Shown piece by piece: positions 28,102-36,725 of a stretch of 64,000 bases of DNA. This stretch comes from Xanthomonas sontii (GTDB lineage: Bacteria; Pseudomonadota; Gammaproteobacteria; Xanthomonadales; Xanthomonadaceae): assembly GCF_040529055.1 (NCBI RefSeq), contig NZ_CP132342.1, positions 496,001-560,000 of the forward strand, given 5' to 3'. Each line of letters begins with the position of its first letter. The first letter of the stretch is position 1. A program made the translations under genes and the position numbers. Under the pieces are notes generated by a model. That model made no database searches, was not told the origin of the DNA, and was given only the letters and a program-made list of their open reading frames with translations.

Positions 28102-28354
28102 CGTGTCGATCGGTGGTGCCGGGCAGGGACGGCGGCAATTGCAGATGGAAGCCGCAGCCGGCGAGGTTGGCGCGCACCGCGGCCGGATCGGCGCGGGCCA
28201 GTGTGCGTTCGGCGGTCAACGCCACCTCGAGCACGAACGCCAGCGGCTGCAGCGACGCCAGCAGCGCCGGCGGCAGACGGCCGAAGTCGTCGCGGGCGGC
28301 GAGATACAGATAGGTGTCCGGCTTGCGTTGGCTTTTGTAGACGTAGGCTTGCAT
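28094..28354 (-). CDS. YcgL domain-containing protein
   Basis: This 86-residue cytoplasmic protein starts [19 protein letters not shown] and continues [25 protein letters not shown], the signature of the YcgL family (UPF0745) found across gammaproteobacteria. Function is not established. It is the first gene of a two-gene operon with the ankyrin-repeat protein, whose start overlaps it by 8 bases. Confidence 0.88.
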   Translation of the reverse strand: MQAYVYKSQRKPDTYLYLAARDDFGRLPPALLASLQPLAFVLEVALTAERTLARADPAAVRANLAGCGFHLQLPPSLPGTTDRHDD

Positions 28355-28509
28355 GCCCGTGGCGTGCGCCTGGCGTGGAAAGGCAAGCGATTGTGGAGGA
28401 AATGCGCCAGCGGCGAAAGCGCACGCCGGCCCTGCGCTGAACGGATCCGGGCGCGGGCGCTATTCACGTTCGCGTCGTGGGTGTTTCACGGCATGACCGA
28501 ATGCGTCGA

Positions 28510-28515
28510 TATACT
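28510..28515 (+). promoter_or_regulatory. Possible -10 box of the forward xanthomonadin operon
   Basis: TATACT at 28510-28515 matches the sigma70 -10 consensus at 5 of 6 positions, with a weak TTCACG (28485-28490) 19 bases upstream. Transcription would start near 28522, leaving a very short leader before the ATG at 28533 and favouring the GTG at 28545 as an alternative start. Read by eye only. Confidence 0.4.
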
Positions 28516-28532
28516 GCGGCGATTGTCCTTGT

Positions 28533-29771
28533 ATGGAATACCGCGTGACCGAAGCGTCCTCGTCGCCCCGCATGGCCCCGGTGGCCATCCGCGCCTACAC
28601 CGCGACCAACGCGCTCGGCAGCGGACTGCACGCCCAGGCCGCGGCGCTGCGCGAGGGCCGCAGCGGCCTGCGTCGCAACGACTTCGGTCCGCAACCGCTG
28701 GAATGCTGGATCGGCCGGGTGGACGCGCTGGAAACCGCCGCGCTGCCGGAGGCCCTGGCCGCGTGGGAATGCCGCAACAACCGCCTGGCCTGGCTCGCCC
28801 TGCAGCAGGACGGCATGGCCGCGGCCGTGGCCGCCGCGGCGCAACGCCACGGCGCCGAACGGGTGGCGGTGGTGATGGGCACCTCCACCTCCAGCATCGG
28901 CGCCAGCGAGGAGGCCTACACACGGCTCGAGCACGATGCGGACGGCCCACGCATGCCCGCCGACCTGGACCGGCCGATCGTGCACACCCCGCATTCGCTC
29001 GGCGATTTCGTGCGCGCCGCCACCGGCCTGCGCGGCCCGTGCATCACCGTCGCCACCGCCTGCTCGTCCAGCGCCAAGGTGTTCGCCCAGGCGGCGCGGC
29101 TGATCGCCGCCGGCGTGGTCGATGCGGCGCTGGTCGGCGGCGTGGACACGCTGTGCGGCAGCGTGCTGTTCGGCTTCAACTCGCTGCAGGTGGTGTCGCC
29201 GGAACCATGCCGGCCGTTCGACGTGCGCCGGGTCGGGCTGTCGCTGGGCGAGGCCGGCGGCTACGCACTGCTGGAACGCGCCGATGCCGCCGACGCGCCG
29301 CCGGCGCAGGCGCTGCTGTGCGGCTACGGCGAATCCAGCGACGCCCACCACATGTCCGCGCCGCATCCGCAGGGGCTGGGCGCCGGCCTGGCGATGCGCG
29401 GCGCGTTGCAGCGCGCCGGCGTGGACCCGGCCGAGGTCGGGTATCTCAACCTGCACGGCACCGCGACCCCGGCCAACGACAGCGTCGAGGCCGCCGCGGT
29501 GGCGGCATTGTTTCCGCCGACCCTGCACGCCAGTTCGACCAAGGCCTGGACCGGGCACACGCTCGGCGCCGCCGGCATCGTCGAGTCGGTGTTCGCGCTG
29601 CTGGCGCTGCGCGACGGCCTGCTGCCCGGCACCCTCAACAGCGAACTGCCCGATCCCGCCTGCGGCCCGCAGATCCGCTTCGCCACCGCCCATGCACAGG
29701 TCCGCTACGCGATGAACAACTCCTTCGGCTTCGGCGGCAACAACTGCTCGCTGCTGTTCGGCCGCGCATGA
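28533..29771 (+). CDS. Beta-ketoacyl-ACP synthase of the xanthomonadin cluster
   Basis: This 412-residue FabF/FabB-type condensing enzyme carries the Cys-His-His triad: C177 (VATACSSSAK), H308 (LHGTATPAND) and H342 (GHTLGAAG). In aryl polyene systems such a ketosynthase works with a chain-length-factor partner to extend the aryl starter on ACP with malonyl units. The next gene encodes that partner and overlaps by 4 bases (ATGA). It opens a forward four-gene operon with glycosyltransferase and halogenase-like genes. The start could also be GTG 28545, which has GGAA at 8-base spacing. Confidence 0.93.
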   Translation: MEYRVTEASSSPRMAPVAIRAYTATNALGSGLHAQAAALREGRSGLRRNDFGPQPLECWIGRVDALETAALPEALAAWECRNNRLAWLALQQDGMAAAVAAAAQRHGAERVAVVMGTSTSSIGASEEAYTRLEHDADGPRMPADLDRPIVHTPHSLGDFVRAATGLRGPCITVATACSSSAKVFAQAARLIAAGVVDAALVGGVDTLCGSVLFGFNSLQVVSPEPCRPFDVRRVGLSLGEAGGYALLERADAADAPPAQALLCGYGESSDAHHMSAPHPQGLGAGLAMRGALQRAGVDPAEVGYLNLHGTATPANDSVEAAAVAALFPPTLHASSTKAWTGHTLGAAGIVESVFALLALRDGLLPGTLNSELPDPACGPQIRFATAHAQVRYAMNNSFGFGGNNCSLLFGRA

Positions 29772-30556
29772 GCACGCCCATGCTGAGCGCGACGATCGAA
29801 GGCATCGGGTTCTGGGCGCCCGGCCTGCCCGGATGGACGCTGGCACAGGCGTTCGCACGCGGCGACGGCGCGCCGCTGGAGACGCCCGGCCGGCCCTCGC
29901 CGCAACTGCTGGCGCCCAACGAGCGCCGCCGCGCGCCGGACACGGTGGCGGTGTCGCTGGACGCGGCGCTGGCCGCCTGCCAGGACGCCGGCCGCGACCC
30001 GGCCACGCTGCCGTCGGTGTTCACCTCCACCCACGGCGACCTGGCGATCACCGACTACATGTGCACCACCCTGGCCAGCGAACCGCTGTCGGTGTCGCCG
30101 ACCAAGTTCCACAACTCGGTGCACAACGCCGCCGCCGGCTACTGGACCATCGGCGCCGGCGCCACCGCCGCGGCGACCGCGATCAGCGCGCACAGCGGCA
30201 GTTTCGCGCAGGGACTGCTGGAAGCGCTGTCGCAGCTGGCCGCGGGCGAAGAGGCGGTGCTGCTGGTCGGCTACGACAGCCGCTCGGTGGGCGCGCTGGG
30301 CCGGATCGCGCGCAGCGAGGGCCTGCTCGGCGGCGCGCTGGTGCTGAGCGCGGGCGCACGCGACGGCAAGCCGCAATTGCAGGTACAACTGCGCGACGGC
30401 ACCGCGCCGGTTGGCGATGGCGCGCTGGCGCGGCATGTCGCGGGCAACGCGATGGCGCCGATGCTGCCGCTGTTCGACGCGCTGGCGCTGGGCAGCAGCG
30501 GTTGCGTGCTCGATGCCGGCGGCGGCCGCTGCCTGCAGGTGGAGCTGCGCGCATGA
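29768..30556 (+). CDS. Ketosynthase chain-length-factor-like protein
   Basis: This 262-residue protein belongs to the short ketoacyl-synthase-like family (Ketoacyl-synt_2), beginning IEGIGFWAPGLPGW and containing VFTSTHGDLAITDYMCTTL and KFHNSVHNAAAGYWTIG. It lacks the second half of a full ketosynthase with its His residues, so it is probably a non-catalytic partner that pairs with the upstream ketosynthase and sets polyene length, as ApeC does with ApeO in E. coli aryl polyene synthesis (recalled). It overlaps both neighbours by 4 bases, indicating tight translational coupling. Confidence 0.85.
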   Translation: MSTPMLSATIEGIGFWAPGLPGWTLAQAFARGDGAPLETPGRPSPQLLAPNERRRAPDTVAVSLDAALAACQDAGRDPATLPSVFTSTHGDLAITDYMCTTLASEPLSVSPTKFHNSVHNAAAGYWTIGAGATAAATAISAHSGSFAQGLLEALSQLAAGEEAVLLVGYDSRSVGALGRIARSEGLLGGALVLSAGARDGKPQLQVQLRDGTAPVGDGALARHVAGNAMAPMLPLFDALALGSSGCVLDAGGGRCLQVELRA

Positions 30557-31374
30557 GCCGCACGCCGCTGAGCGCCGCCGACGCGGCGATCCTGATTCCG
30601 GCCCTCAACGAACGGCTGCGCATCCGCGAGGTGGTCAGCGACGCGCTGGCCTACTGCCCGCGGGTGATCGTGGTCGACGACGGCTCCGACGACGGCACCA
30701 GCGACTGCATCGCCGACCTGCCGGTGACCCTGCTGCGCCATCCGCAACGCCGCGGCAAGGGCGCTGCGTTGCGCAGCGGCTTCGCCGAGGCGCAGCGCCA
30801 GGGCGCGCGCGCGGTGATGACCATGGACGGCGACGGCCAGCACAGCGCCGCCGACTTCCCGCGGTTGTTGGCCGCGGCCAACCGCCATCCCGGCTGCGTG
30901 ATCGTGGGCGCGCGCCTGCGCAAGCGCGCCAGCCAGCCGCCGATCCGCCGCATCGGCAACGATTTCGGCGACTGGGGCATCGCCTGGGGCTGCGGCTTCC
31001 GCCTGGTCGACAGCCAGAGCGGCCAGCGCCTGTACCCGCAGTCGGTCTACACCCTGCCCGACGTGCCCGGCGAGGGCTTCGTGTTCGAGGCGCAACTGCT
31101 GATCTCCGCGGCGCGCCAGGCCGGCGCGCGGGTGGTGGCGGTGCCGATCGAGACCCGCTACGCCAACCAGACCCCGGGCACGTTCCGCAAGAGCCACTTC
31201 CGGCTGGTGCGCGATCTGTGGAAGATCACCTCGCACGTGATCGTGCAGGTGTGGACCTATGGGCACGTGGTGCGCGAGTACCGGCGCACCCGCGCCAATC
31301 CGGTGCTGATCGACGACATCGACGGCACCCTCGACACGGCCCCCCTGGCCGTCGCCAAGGAAAAGACGACATGA
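30553..31374 (+). CDS. Glycosyltransferase family 2 of the xanthomonadin cluster
   Basis: The 273-residue GT-A fold protein opens AILIPALNERLRIREVV, then VIVVDDGSDDGTSD and the metal-binding TMDGDGQHS. It has no obvious transmembrane helix except a hydrophobic stretch near WKITSHVIVQVWTYG. It resembles the small dolichol-phosphate-mannose-synthase-like transferases in aryl polyene clusters and may glycosylate the lipid head of the pigment. It overlaps the chain-length factor stop and the following start by 4 bases each. Confidence 0.9.
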   Translation: MSRTPLSAADAAILIPALNERLRIREVVSDALAYCPRVIVVDDGSDDGTSDCIADLPVTLLRHPQRRGKGAALRSGFAEAQRQGARAVMTMDGDGQHSAADFPRLLAAANRHPGCVIVGARLRKRASQPPIRRIGNDFGDWGIAWGCGFRLVDSQSGQRLYPQSVYTLPDVPGEGFVFEAQLLISAARQAGARVVAVPIETRYANQTPGTFRKSHFRLVRDLWKITSHVIVQVWTYGHVVREYRRTRANPVLIDDIDGTLDTAPLAVAKEKTT

Positions 31375-32996
31375 AGGCAGCGCAGGCGGATGTGGCGATT
31401 CTGGGCGGCGGACTGGCCGGACTGACCCTGGCGCTGCAATTGCGCCAGCGCGACCCGCAGCTGCGCATCCGCGTGCTGGAACGGCGCGCGCACCCGGTGC
31501 GCGAGGCCGCGTTCAAGGTCGGCGAGTCCTCGGTAGAGATCGGCGCGCACTACTTCGCCGAGGTGCTGGGCCTGCGCGAGCACCTGGATGCCGAACAGAT
31601 CCGCAAGTTCGGCTTCCGCTTCTTCTTCTCCGACCGGCGCACCGACATCGACCAGTGCACCGAGCTGGGGGTGAGCCAGTTGCTGCCCACCCCGTCGTGG
31701 CAGATCGACCGCGGCCGCTTCGAGAATTTTCTCGGGCAGCGCGCGCGTGACCTAGGCGTGGAATTCCTCGACGGCAGCACGGTGCGCGGCGTCGACCTGG
31801 CCGAGGACGATGGCGACCACTGCGTGCGCTACAGCCGCGACGGCGCCGAGGCCAGCCTGCAGGCGCGCTGGGTGATCGACGCCAGCGGCCGCGCCGGCCT
31901 GCTCAAGCGCAAGCTCGGCCTGGCCCAGGACAACGCGCACCAGGCCAACGCGGTGTGGTGGCGGGTGGACGGGCTGGTCGATCCCAACGGCTGGTCGCAG
32001 GACAGCGCCTGGCTACAGCGCTGCACGCCGCCGGACCGCTGGCGTTCGACCAACCACATGTGCGGCCCCGGCTACTGGTTCTGGCTGATCCCGCTGTCCT
32101 CCGGCGCGCATTCGCTGGGCATCGTCTGCGATGCCGCCCTGCATCCGCTGGAGACCATGAACACCCACGCCAAGGCGATGGACTGGCTGCGCACGCACCA
32201 GCCGCAGGTGGCCAGCACGCTGGAACGTAGCGAGCACACGGTGCAGGATTTCCTGTTCCTGCGCGACTTCTCCTACGGCTGCAAGCAGGTGTTCTCGGCA
32301 CAGCGCTGGGCGCTGACCGGCGAGGCCGGCGTGTTCCTGGACCCGTTCTATTCGCCGGGCAGCGACTTCATCGCCATCAGCAACACCTACATCTGCGAAC
32401 TGATCGGACGCGAGCGCGCCGGGCGCGACATCGCACCGTATGCCGAGCTGTACCAGCAGCTGTACTTCTCCTTCTACGAGAACACCCTGACCCTCTACCA
32501 GGACCAGTACCCGCTGTTCGGCGATGCCCAGGTGATGCCGGTCAAGGTGATCTGGGACTACACCTACTACTGGTCGCTGCTGGCGCCGCTGTACTGCACC
32601 GACCGCATCGCCGACCTGGCCGTGCTGGGCCGGCTGCGCCCGGCGCTGCAGCAGGCCAGCGCGCTCAACCTGGGCATGCAGGCGCTGCTGCGCGACTGGG
32701 GCGCGGCCAACCGCGCGCAGGCCGCGGCGGTGGCCGACGGGCGCCTGCTGGACCAGTACCTGATCGGCTGGTTCCACGAACTCAACCGCGCCCTGAGCGA
32801 CCGGCTGGACGATGCCGCGTTCGTCGCCCGCCTGCACGGCAACGTCGCGCGCATGGCGGAACTGGCCGGGGAGATCCTGGCGCGCGCCCGCCAGCAGCAT
32901 CCCACGCTGGCCGACCACGGCCTGCTGGATGCCTGCCGCGACGCGGCGACGCCGCTGCCGGTCCTGTCGCCGGCCTGGTACGCGGACGCCGCCTGA
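31371..32996 (+). CDS. Flavin-dependent halogenase-type oxidoreductase (first)
   Basis: This 541-residue flavoprotein has an N-terminal FAD-binding GGGLAGL (residues 12-18), the GESSVEIG segment, a lysine at K79 (IRKFGFRFF) where flavin-dependent halogenases keep their catalytic lysine, and the halogenase signature WxWxIP (W236-F-W-L-I-P241). Xanthomonadins are brominated aryl polyenes, so halogenation is the natural role; an ordinary monooxygenase is less likely given both motifs. It is the last gene of the forward operon, overlapping the glycosyltransferase by 4 bases. A second, different halogenase-type gene lies at 43139. Confidence 0.85.
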   Translation: MKAAQADVAILGGGLAGLTLALQLRQRDPQLRIRVLERRAHPVREAAFKVGESSVEIGAHYFAEVLGLREHLDAEQIRKFGFRFFFSDRRTDIDQCTELGVSQLLPTPSWQIDRGRFENFLGQRARDLGVEFLDGSTVRGVDLAEDDGDHCVRYSRDGAEASLQARWVIDASGRAGLLKRKLGLAQDNAHQANAVWWRVDGLVDPNGWSQDSAWLQRCTPPDRWRSTNHMCGPGYWFWLIPLSSGAHSLGIVCDAALHPLETMNTHAKAMDWLRTHQPQVASTLERSEHTVQDFLFLRDFSYGCKQVFSAQRWALTGEAGVFLDPFYSPGSDFIAISNTYICELIGRERAGRDIAPYAELYQQLYFSFYENTLTLYQDQYPLFGDAQVMPVKVIWDYTYYWSLLAPLYCTDRIADLAVLGRLRPALQQASALNLGMQALLRDWGAANRAQAAAVADGRLLDQYLIGWFHELNRALSDRLDDAAFVARLHGNVARMAELAGEILARARQQHPTLADHGLLDACRDAATPLPVLSPAWYADAA

Positions 32997-33205
32997 TCCA
33001 CGCGCAGGGCCATGCCGCCCTGCAACAACGCGCGCTTCGCTTCCCCGCCGCGAGGCGCCAGGCGAGCGCGCAATTGCGCGGCACGCGTCACATGGGGCGA
33101 ATATCGCCCGCGCATTCGGGTTTTCGCACGCGCGGCGGTTGACGCCCTGGCGCCACCGGCGCGACACAGGCCCGCCGCGCCCGGCGCGTCCTCCAGGAGA
33201 ACTCC

Positions 33206-34882
33206 ATGCGCTCCACGCTGCTCGCCTTGGCCCTGCCGCTGGCCGCTCTCGCCGCCGCCTCCACCGCACATGCGCAGACGACCGCGCGCGCACCGGCCTC
33301 GCCGGCACCACTGCAGCAGTCGTGCGACGCGCTGGCGAGCCGGCTCGCCTATCCCGGCACCCGCTTCACCGCGGTACGCAGCGTGGCGGCCGGCGCCCTG
33401 CAGGTGGCCGGCCAGCCGATCGGCGCGCACTGCCAGGTCACCGGGCTGATGCACGAACGCGTCGGCAGCGACGGCCAGCCCTATGCGATCGGCTTCGAGA
33501 TGCGCCTGCCGGCGGCATGGAACGGGCGCTTCTTCTACCAGGCCAACGGCGGCCTGGACGGCAACGTGGTCCCGGCGCTCGGCGACATCGGCGGCGGCGG
33601 CCAGCGCGACAATCCGCTGCGCATGGGCTTTGCGGTCATCAGCTCCGATGCCGGGCACAGCAATGCGCAGAACCCGCTGTTCGGCCGCGATCCGCAGGCG
33701 CGCCTGGATTACGGCTACCAGGCGGTGCAGGCGCTGACCCCGATGGCCAAGCGCGTGGTGCAGATCGCCTACGGCAAGGCTCCGGACTACAGCTACTTCG
33801 GCGGCTGCTCCAACGGCGGCCGCCACGGCATGGTCGCCGCCGCGCGCGACGCGCAGGACTACGACGGCATCCTGGTCGGCGACCCCGGGTTCCATCTGCC
33901 CAAGGCGGCGATCGCGGACCTGGCCGCGGCCCAGCAACTGGCGGCGCTGGCCGGCGGCAGCGACACGCGCAGCGGCCTGAGCGCCGCCGAGCGCAGCCTG
34001 GTGGCCGAGCGCATCGTCGCCACCTGCGATGCGCTGGACGGCGCGCGCGACGGCATGGTGCAGGACGTGCTCGCCTGCCAGCGCCGCTTCGACCTGAACC
34101 GCGATGTCGCCACCTGCGGCAGCGCCGGGCGCACCGGCCAATGCCTGACCCCGGCGCAGAAGCGCGCGCTCGGCGCCATCCACGCCGGCGTGCGCAACAG
34201 CGCCGGCACGCCGTTGTACGCGCCCTTCCCCTACGACCCGGGTATCGCCAGCGGCGACTGGGCCGGCTGGCGGCAGGACGCCTCGCTGACCCTGGTGCCC
34301 GGCTCGGTGGCCTTCGGCTTCGTCACCCCGCCGGAGGATCCGGCGGTGCTGCAGGACCTGAAGCGCTACGCGCTGCAGTTCGACATGGACCGCGACGCGC
34401 CGAAGATCTTCGCCACGGCCGGCGCCTTTGGCGAATCCGCGTGGTCGTACATGACCCCGCCGAACGAGACCCGGCTGACCACGCTGAAGAAGCGCGGCGG
34501 CAAGCTGCTGATCTACCACGGCACCGGCGACGGCATTTTCTCCTTCGCCGATACCGCGGCCTGGTACGACCGCCTGCGCACCGCCGATGCCGATGCCGCC
34601 AGCTACGCACGCCTGTTCGCGGTGCCGGCGATGGCGCATTGCGCCGGCGGGCCGGCCACCGACCAGTTCGACGCGTTGACCCCGCTGGTGGCCTGGGTCG
34701 AGCAGAGCCAGGCGCCGGACGCGATCGTCGCCAGCGCGCGCGGCAGCGGCAGCGCCGCGCCCAACAACGAGGTGCCGGCCAGCTGGAGCAGCCAGCGCAG
34801 CCGGCCGCTGTGCCCGTATCCGCAGGTGGCGCGCTACGTCGGCGGCGACGTGGAGGCGGCGTCCAGCTTCGTCTGCCGCTGA
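33206..34882 (+). CDS. Secreted tannase/feruloyl esterase family protein
   Basis: This 558-residue protein has a signal peptide (ends AHA-Q near residue 24) and the tannase-family alpha/beta hydrolase with catalytic S202 in GGCSNGGR, D442 in HGTGDGIF and H478 in AMAHCAGG. Paired cysteines around the active site, as in feruloyl esterases, are present. Such enzymes release ferulic or gallic acid from plant cell wall or tannin esters outside the cell. It sits between the forward halogenase gene and the reverse reductase gene, 209 bases from the former, so it is probably its own unit. No pigment role is evident. Confidence 0.9.
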   Translation: MRSTLLALALPLAALAAASTAHAQTTARAPASPAPLQQSCDALASRLAYPGTRFTAVRSVAAGALQVAGQPIGAHCQVTGLMHERVGSDGQPYAIGFEMRLPAAWNGRFFYQANGGLDGNVVPALGDIGGGGQRDNPLRMGFAVISSDAGHSNAQNPLFGRDPQARLDYGYQAVQALTPMAKRVVQIAYGKAPDYSYFGGCSNGGRHGMVAAARDAQDYDGILVGDPGFHLPKAAIADLAAAQQLAALAGGSDTRSGLSAAERSLVAERIVATCDALDGARDGMVQDVLACQRRFDLNRDVATCGSAGRTGQCLTPAQKRALGAIHAGVRNSAGTPLYAPFPYDPGIASGDWAGWRQDASLTLVPGSVAFGFVTPPEDPAVLQDLKRYALQFDMDRDAPKIFATAGAFGESAWSYMTPPNETRLTTLKKRGGKLLIYHGTGDGIFSFADTAAWYDRLRTADADAASYARLFAVPAMAHCAGGPATDQFDALTPLVAWVEQSQAPDAIVASARGSGSAAPNNEVPASWSSQRSRPLCPYPQVARYVGGDVEAASSFVCR

Positions 34883-34943
34883 GCGCCAGCCGCCGTTGCG
34901 CCGCCGGCATGGCGGCGCAACGGCCGCGTCGTTTTCGAGGCGG

Positions 34944-35681
34944 TCAGCCCATGCCGCCGTTGATGCCGATGACCTGGCCGTTGATGTAGGCGGCCGCGTC
35001 CGAACACAGGAACGCGACCAGTGCGGCCACTTCCTCCGGCTTGCCCGGGCGCCCGGCTGGGACCATCTGCTTGATCGCCTCCGGCGGGAAGGCACTGTCG
35101 GCCATCGCACCCTGGATCACGCCCGGCGCGACCACGTTGACGCTGATGCCGCGGCTGGCCATTTCCCGCGCCAGCGACATGCTGGCGCCATGCAGCGCCG
35201 CCTTGGCCGCGGCGTAGTTGGTCTGCCCGCGGTTGCCCAGCACCGCCGACACCGAGGACACGCTGACGATGCGGCCCCAGCGCGTGCGCGCCATCGGCAG
35301 CAGCAGCGGCTGGGTGACGTGGAAGAAGCCGTGCAGCGAAACGTCGATGACCCTGTGCCACTGCGCCGCGCTCATGCCCGCCATCGGCGCGTCGTCGTGG
35401 ATGCCGGCGTTGTTGACCAGCACCTGGATCGGGCCGGCCTCCAGCAGCGTCGCCAGCGCCTGCGCGCTGGCCTCGGCATCGGCCACGTCGAACGCCACCG
35501 CCTCGGCGCTGCCACCAGCGGCGACGATCGCCTCCACCACCGCCGCGGCGCGCGCGACATTGGCATTGGCGTGCACGATCACGTGCAAACCCTGCGCGGC
35601 CAAGGCGTGGCAGATCGCGCCACCGAGATCGCCACTGCCGCCGGTGACCAGGGCGCGACGTTTGGTCGAAGGATCGGTCAT
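34944..35681 (-). CDS. 3-oxoacyl-ACP reductase (FabG-like) of the xanthomonadin cluster
   Basis: This 245-residue short-chain dehydrogenase has the Rossmann motif TGGSGDLGGA, NNAG, the catalytic Ser in SVSSVSAV and the Tyr-Lys pair in NYAAAK, and ends INGQVIGINGGMG, typical of FabG. It would reduce the keto group after each condensation, as ApeQ does. The ATG at 35681 has GGAG at 9-base spacing; the frame is open 13 codons upstream. It is the last gene in the reverse direction but is separated from the dehydratase gene by a forward TPR gene, so it may have its own promoter. Confidence 0.92.
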   Translation of the reverse strand: MTDPSTKRRALVTGGSGDLGGAICHALAAQGLHVIVHANANVARAAAVVEAIVAAGGSAEAVAFDVADAEASAQALATLLEAGPIQVLVNNAGIHDDAPMAGMSAAQWHRVIDVSLHGFFHVTQPLLLPMARTRWGRIVSVSSVSAVLGNRGQTNYAAAKAALHGASMSLAREMASRGISVNVVAPGVIQGAMADSAFPPEAIKQMVPAGRPGKPEEVAALVAFLCSDAAAYINGQVIGINGGMG

Positions 35682-35848
35682 GCGCGCGTTCTCCGTGTGC
35701 GTTGCTGCATAACCTCGCATCCTAAGACATCGCGACGCATCGGGTCAGCCGAATGCATGGCACGCGCGCGGCCGCGCGCGTTGCCAAGGTGCAGCCGGCA
35801 GCCGTAGCATGCCCTGGGCCGCCGTGCGGCCCGGTCCCTGTCGCGATA

Positions 35849-35857
35849 CCCCCCCCC
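35849..35857 (+). repeat. C9 homopolymer in the 5' region of the TPR gene
   Basis: Nine consecutive C residues end 10 bases before the ATG at 35868, directly against the GGA that would serve as its ribosome site. Slippage in such a tract could change promoter or ribosome-site spacing. Confidence 0.7.
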
Positions 35858-35867
35858 GGAACCGCAC

Positions 35868-36236
35868 ATGCATGTCTTACTTCGCGCCCGCGCGCTGGTC
35901 CACGCCATCTACAAGGAACCACAGCGTTGGGACGCCAACCTTGCCGAGGCGGAAACGCTGCTGCGCGAGGCGCTGCGCACTCGGCCGGATGATCCGGAGC
36001 TGCTCACCGGGCTGGGCACGGTGCTGTGCGACCAGGGCCGCCACGACGAGGGCGAGTCGGTACTGCGGCAGGCAGTGGAGCACGGGTCGGACGATCGCAA
36101 CACCTTCTTCAATCTCGGCGCGTCCATGATGAACCGCGCAGAGCGCGGGTCCGCACCGGCGTATTTCGCCAAGGCCAACACCCTGCTGGCCTCGCCGCGC
36201 ACCTGGGAGGCCTACTTCGACCCGCAAGCGCACTGA
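35868..36236 (+). CDS. Small TPR-repeat protein
   Basis: This 122-residue soluble protein has about two and a half tetratricopeptide repeats (NLAEAETLLREALRTRPDD, PELLTGLGTVLCDQGRHDEG and a third helical pair ending PAYFAKANTLLASPRT). It has no signal peptide. It is a protein-interaction module of unknown partner. It runs against the two reverse-strand pigment genes on either side. The ATG at 35868 follows a C9 tract. Confidence 0.78.
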   Translation: MHVLLRARALVHAIYKEPQRWDANLAEAETLLREALRTRPDDPELLTGLGTVLCDQGRHDEGESVLRQAVEHGSDDRNTFFNLGASMMNRAERGSAPAYFAKANTLLASPRTWEAYFDPQAH

Positions 36237-36278
36237 GCGAGCCGAGGCTGCGCGACGCGACCGACGGCGCTGCCTCGG

Positions 36279-36725
36279 CTATGCCGCGCCCAGCATCACC
36301 GTCGCGCGGCCCTCGGCCAGCAACTGCCCGGCATGGGTGATGCGGAAGGCGTACTGCTGGCTGTCCTCGGCCTGCAGCAGCACCTCGGCCTCGCCTTCGA
36401 TCGGACCCGGCAGATCCTGCAGTTCGGCGACGTGCAACTGCACCCCGCGCAGCGCCACCAGCATGCCCGGCCGCACCGGCGTGCCCGCGGCGCGACCGAG
36501 CAGGCCACCGTGCACCGCCATCGCCTGCGCACCGTACTCGCACAGGTGCAGCGCGCGCAGCCGATCGCCACTGCGCAGCGGATGCGCGGTGTGGCGATGC
36601 GCGACGCTGCGCAATACCACGCGCTGCGCGTCCCAGGCCACCACCTGTTCCCACAGGCACATCAGGCCCTGGTGCGGGACCAGCGCGGCGATGGCGTCGC
36701 GCCCGTGCAAGGGTTCAGTGTGCAT
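36279..36725 (-). CDS. Hotdog-fold 3-hydroxyacyl-ACP dehydratase (ApeP-like)
   Basis: The 148-residue FabZ/FabA-like protein contains LVPHQGLMCLWEQVV, the usual hotdog opening, and LCEYGAQAMAVHGGL, the central helix. In aryl polyene synthesis two dehydratases act as a heterodimer (ApeI with ApeP, recalled); the other here is the 95-residue protein at 40930-41217. The start has AGGAG at 7-base spacing and lies 11 bases inside the MMPL exporter gene, so the two are coupled. Confidence 0.85.
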   Translation of the reverse strand: MHTEPLHGRDAIAALVPHQGLMCLWEQVVAWDAQRVVLRSVAHRHTAHPLRSGDRLRALHLCEYGAQAMAVHGGLLGRAAGTPVRPGMLVALRGVQLHVAELQDLPGPIEGEAEVLLQAEDSQQYAFRITHAGQLLAEGRATVMLGAA

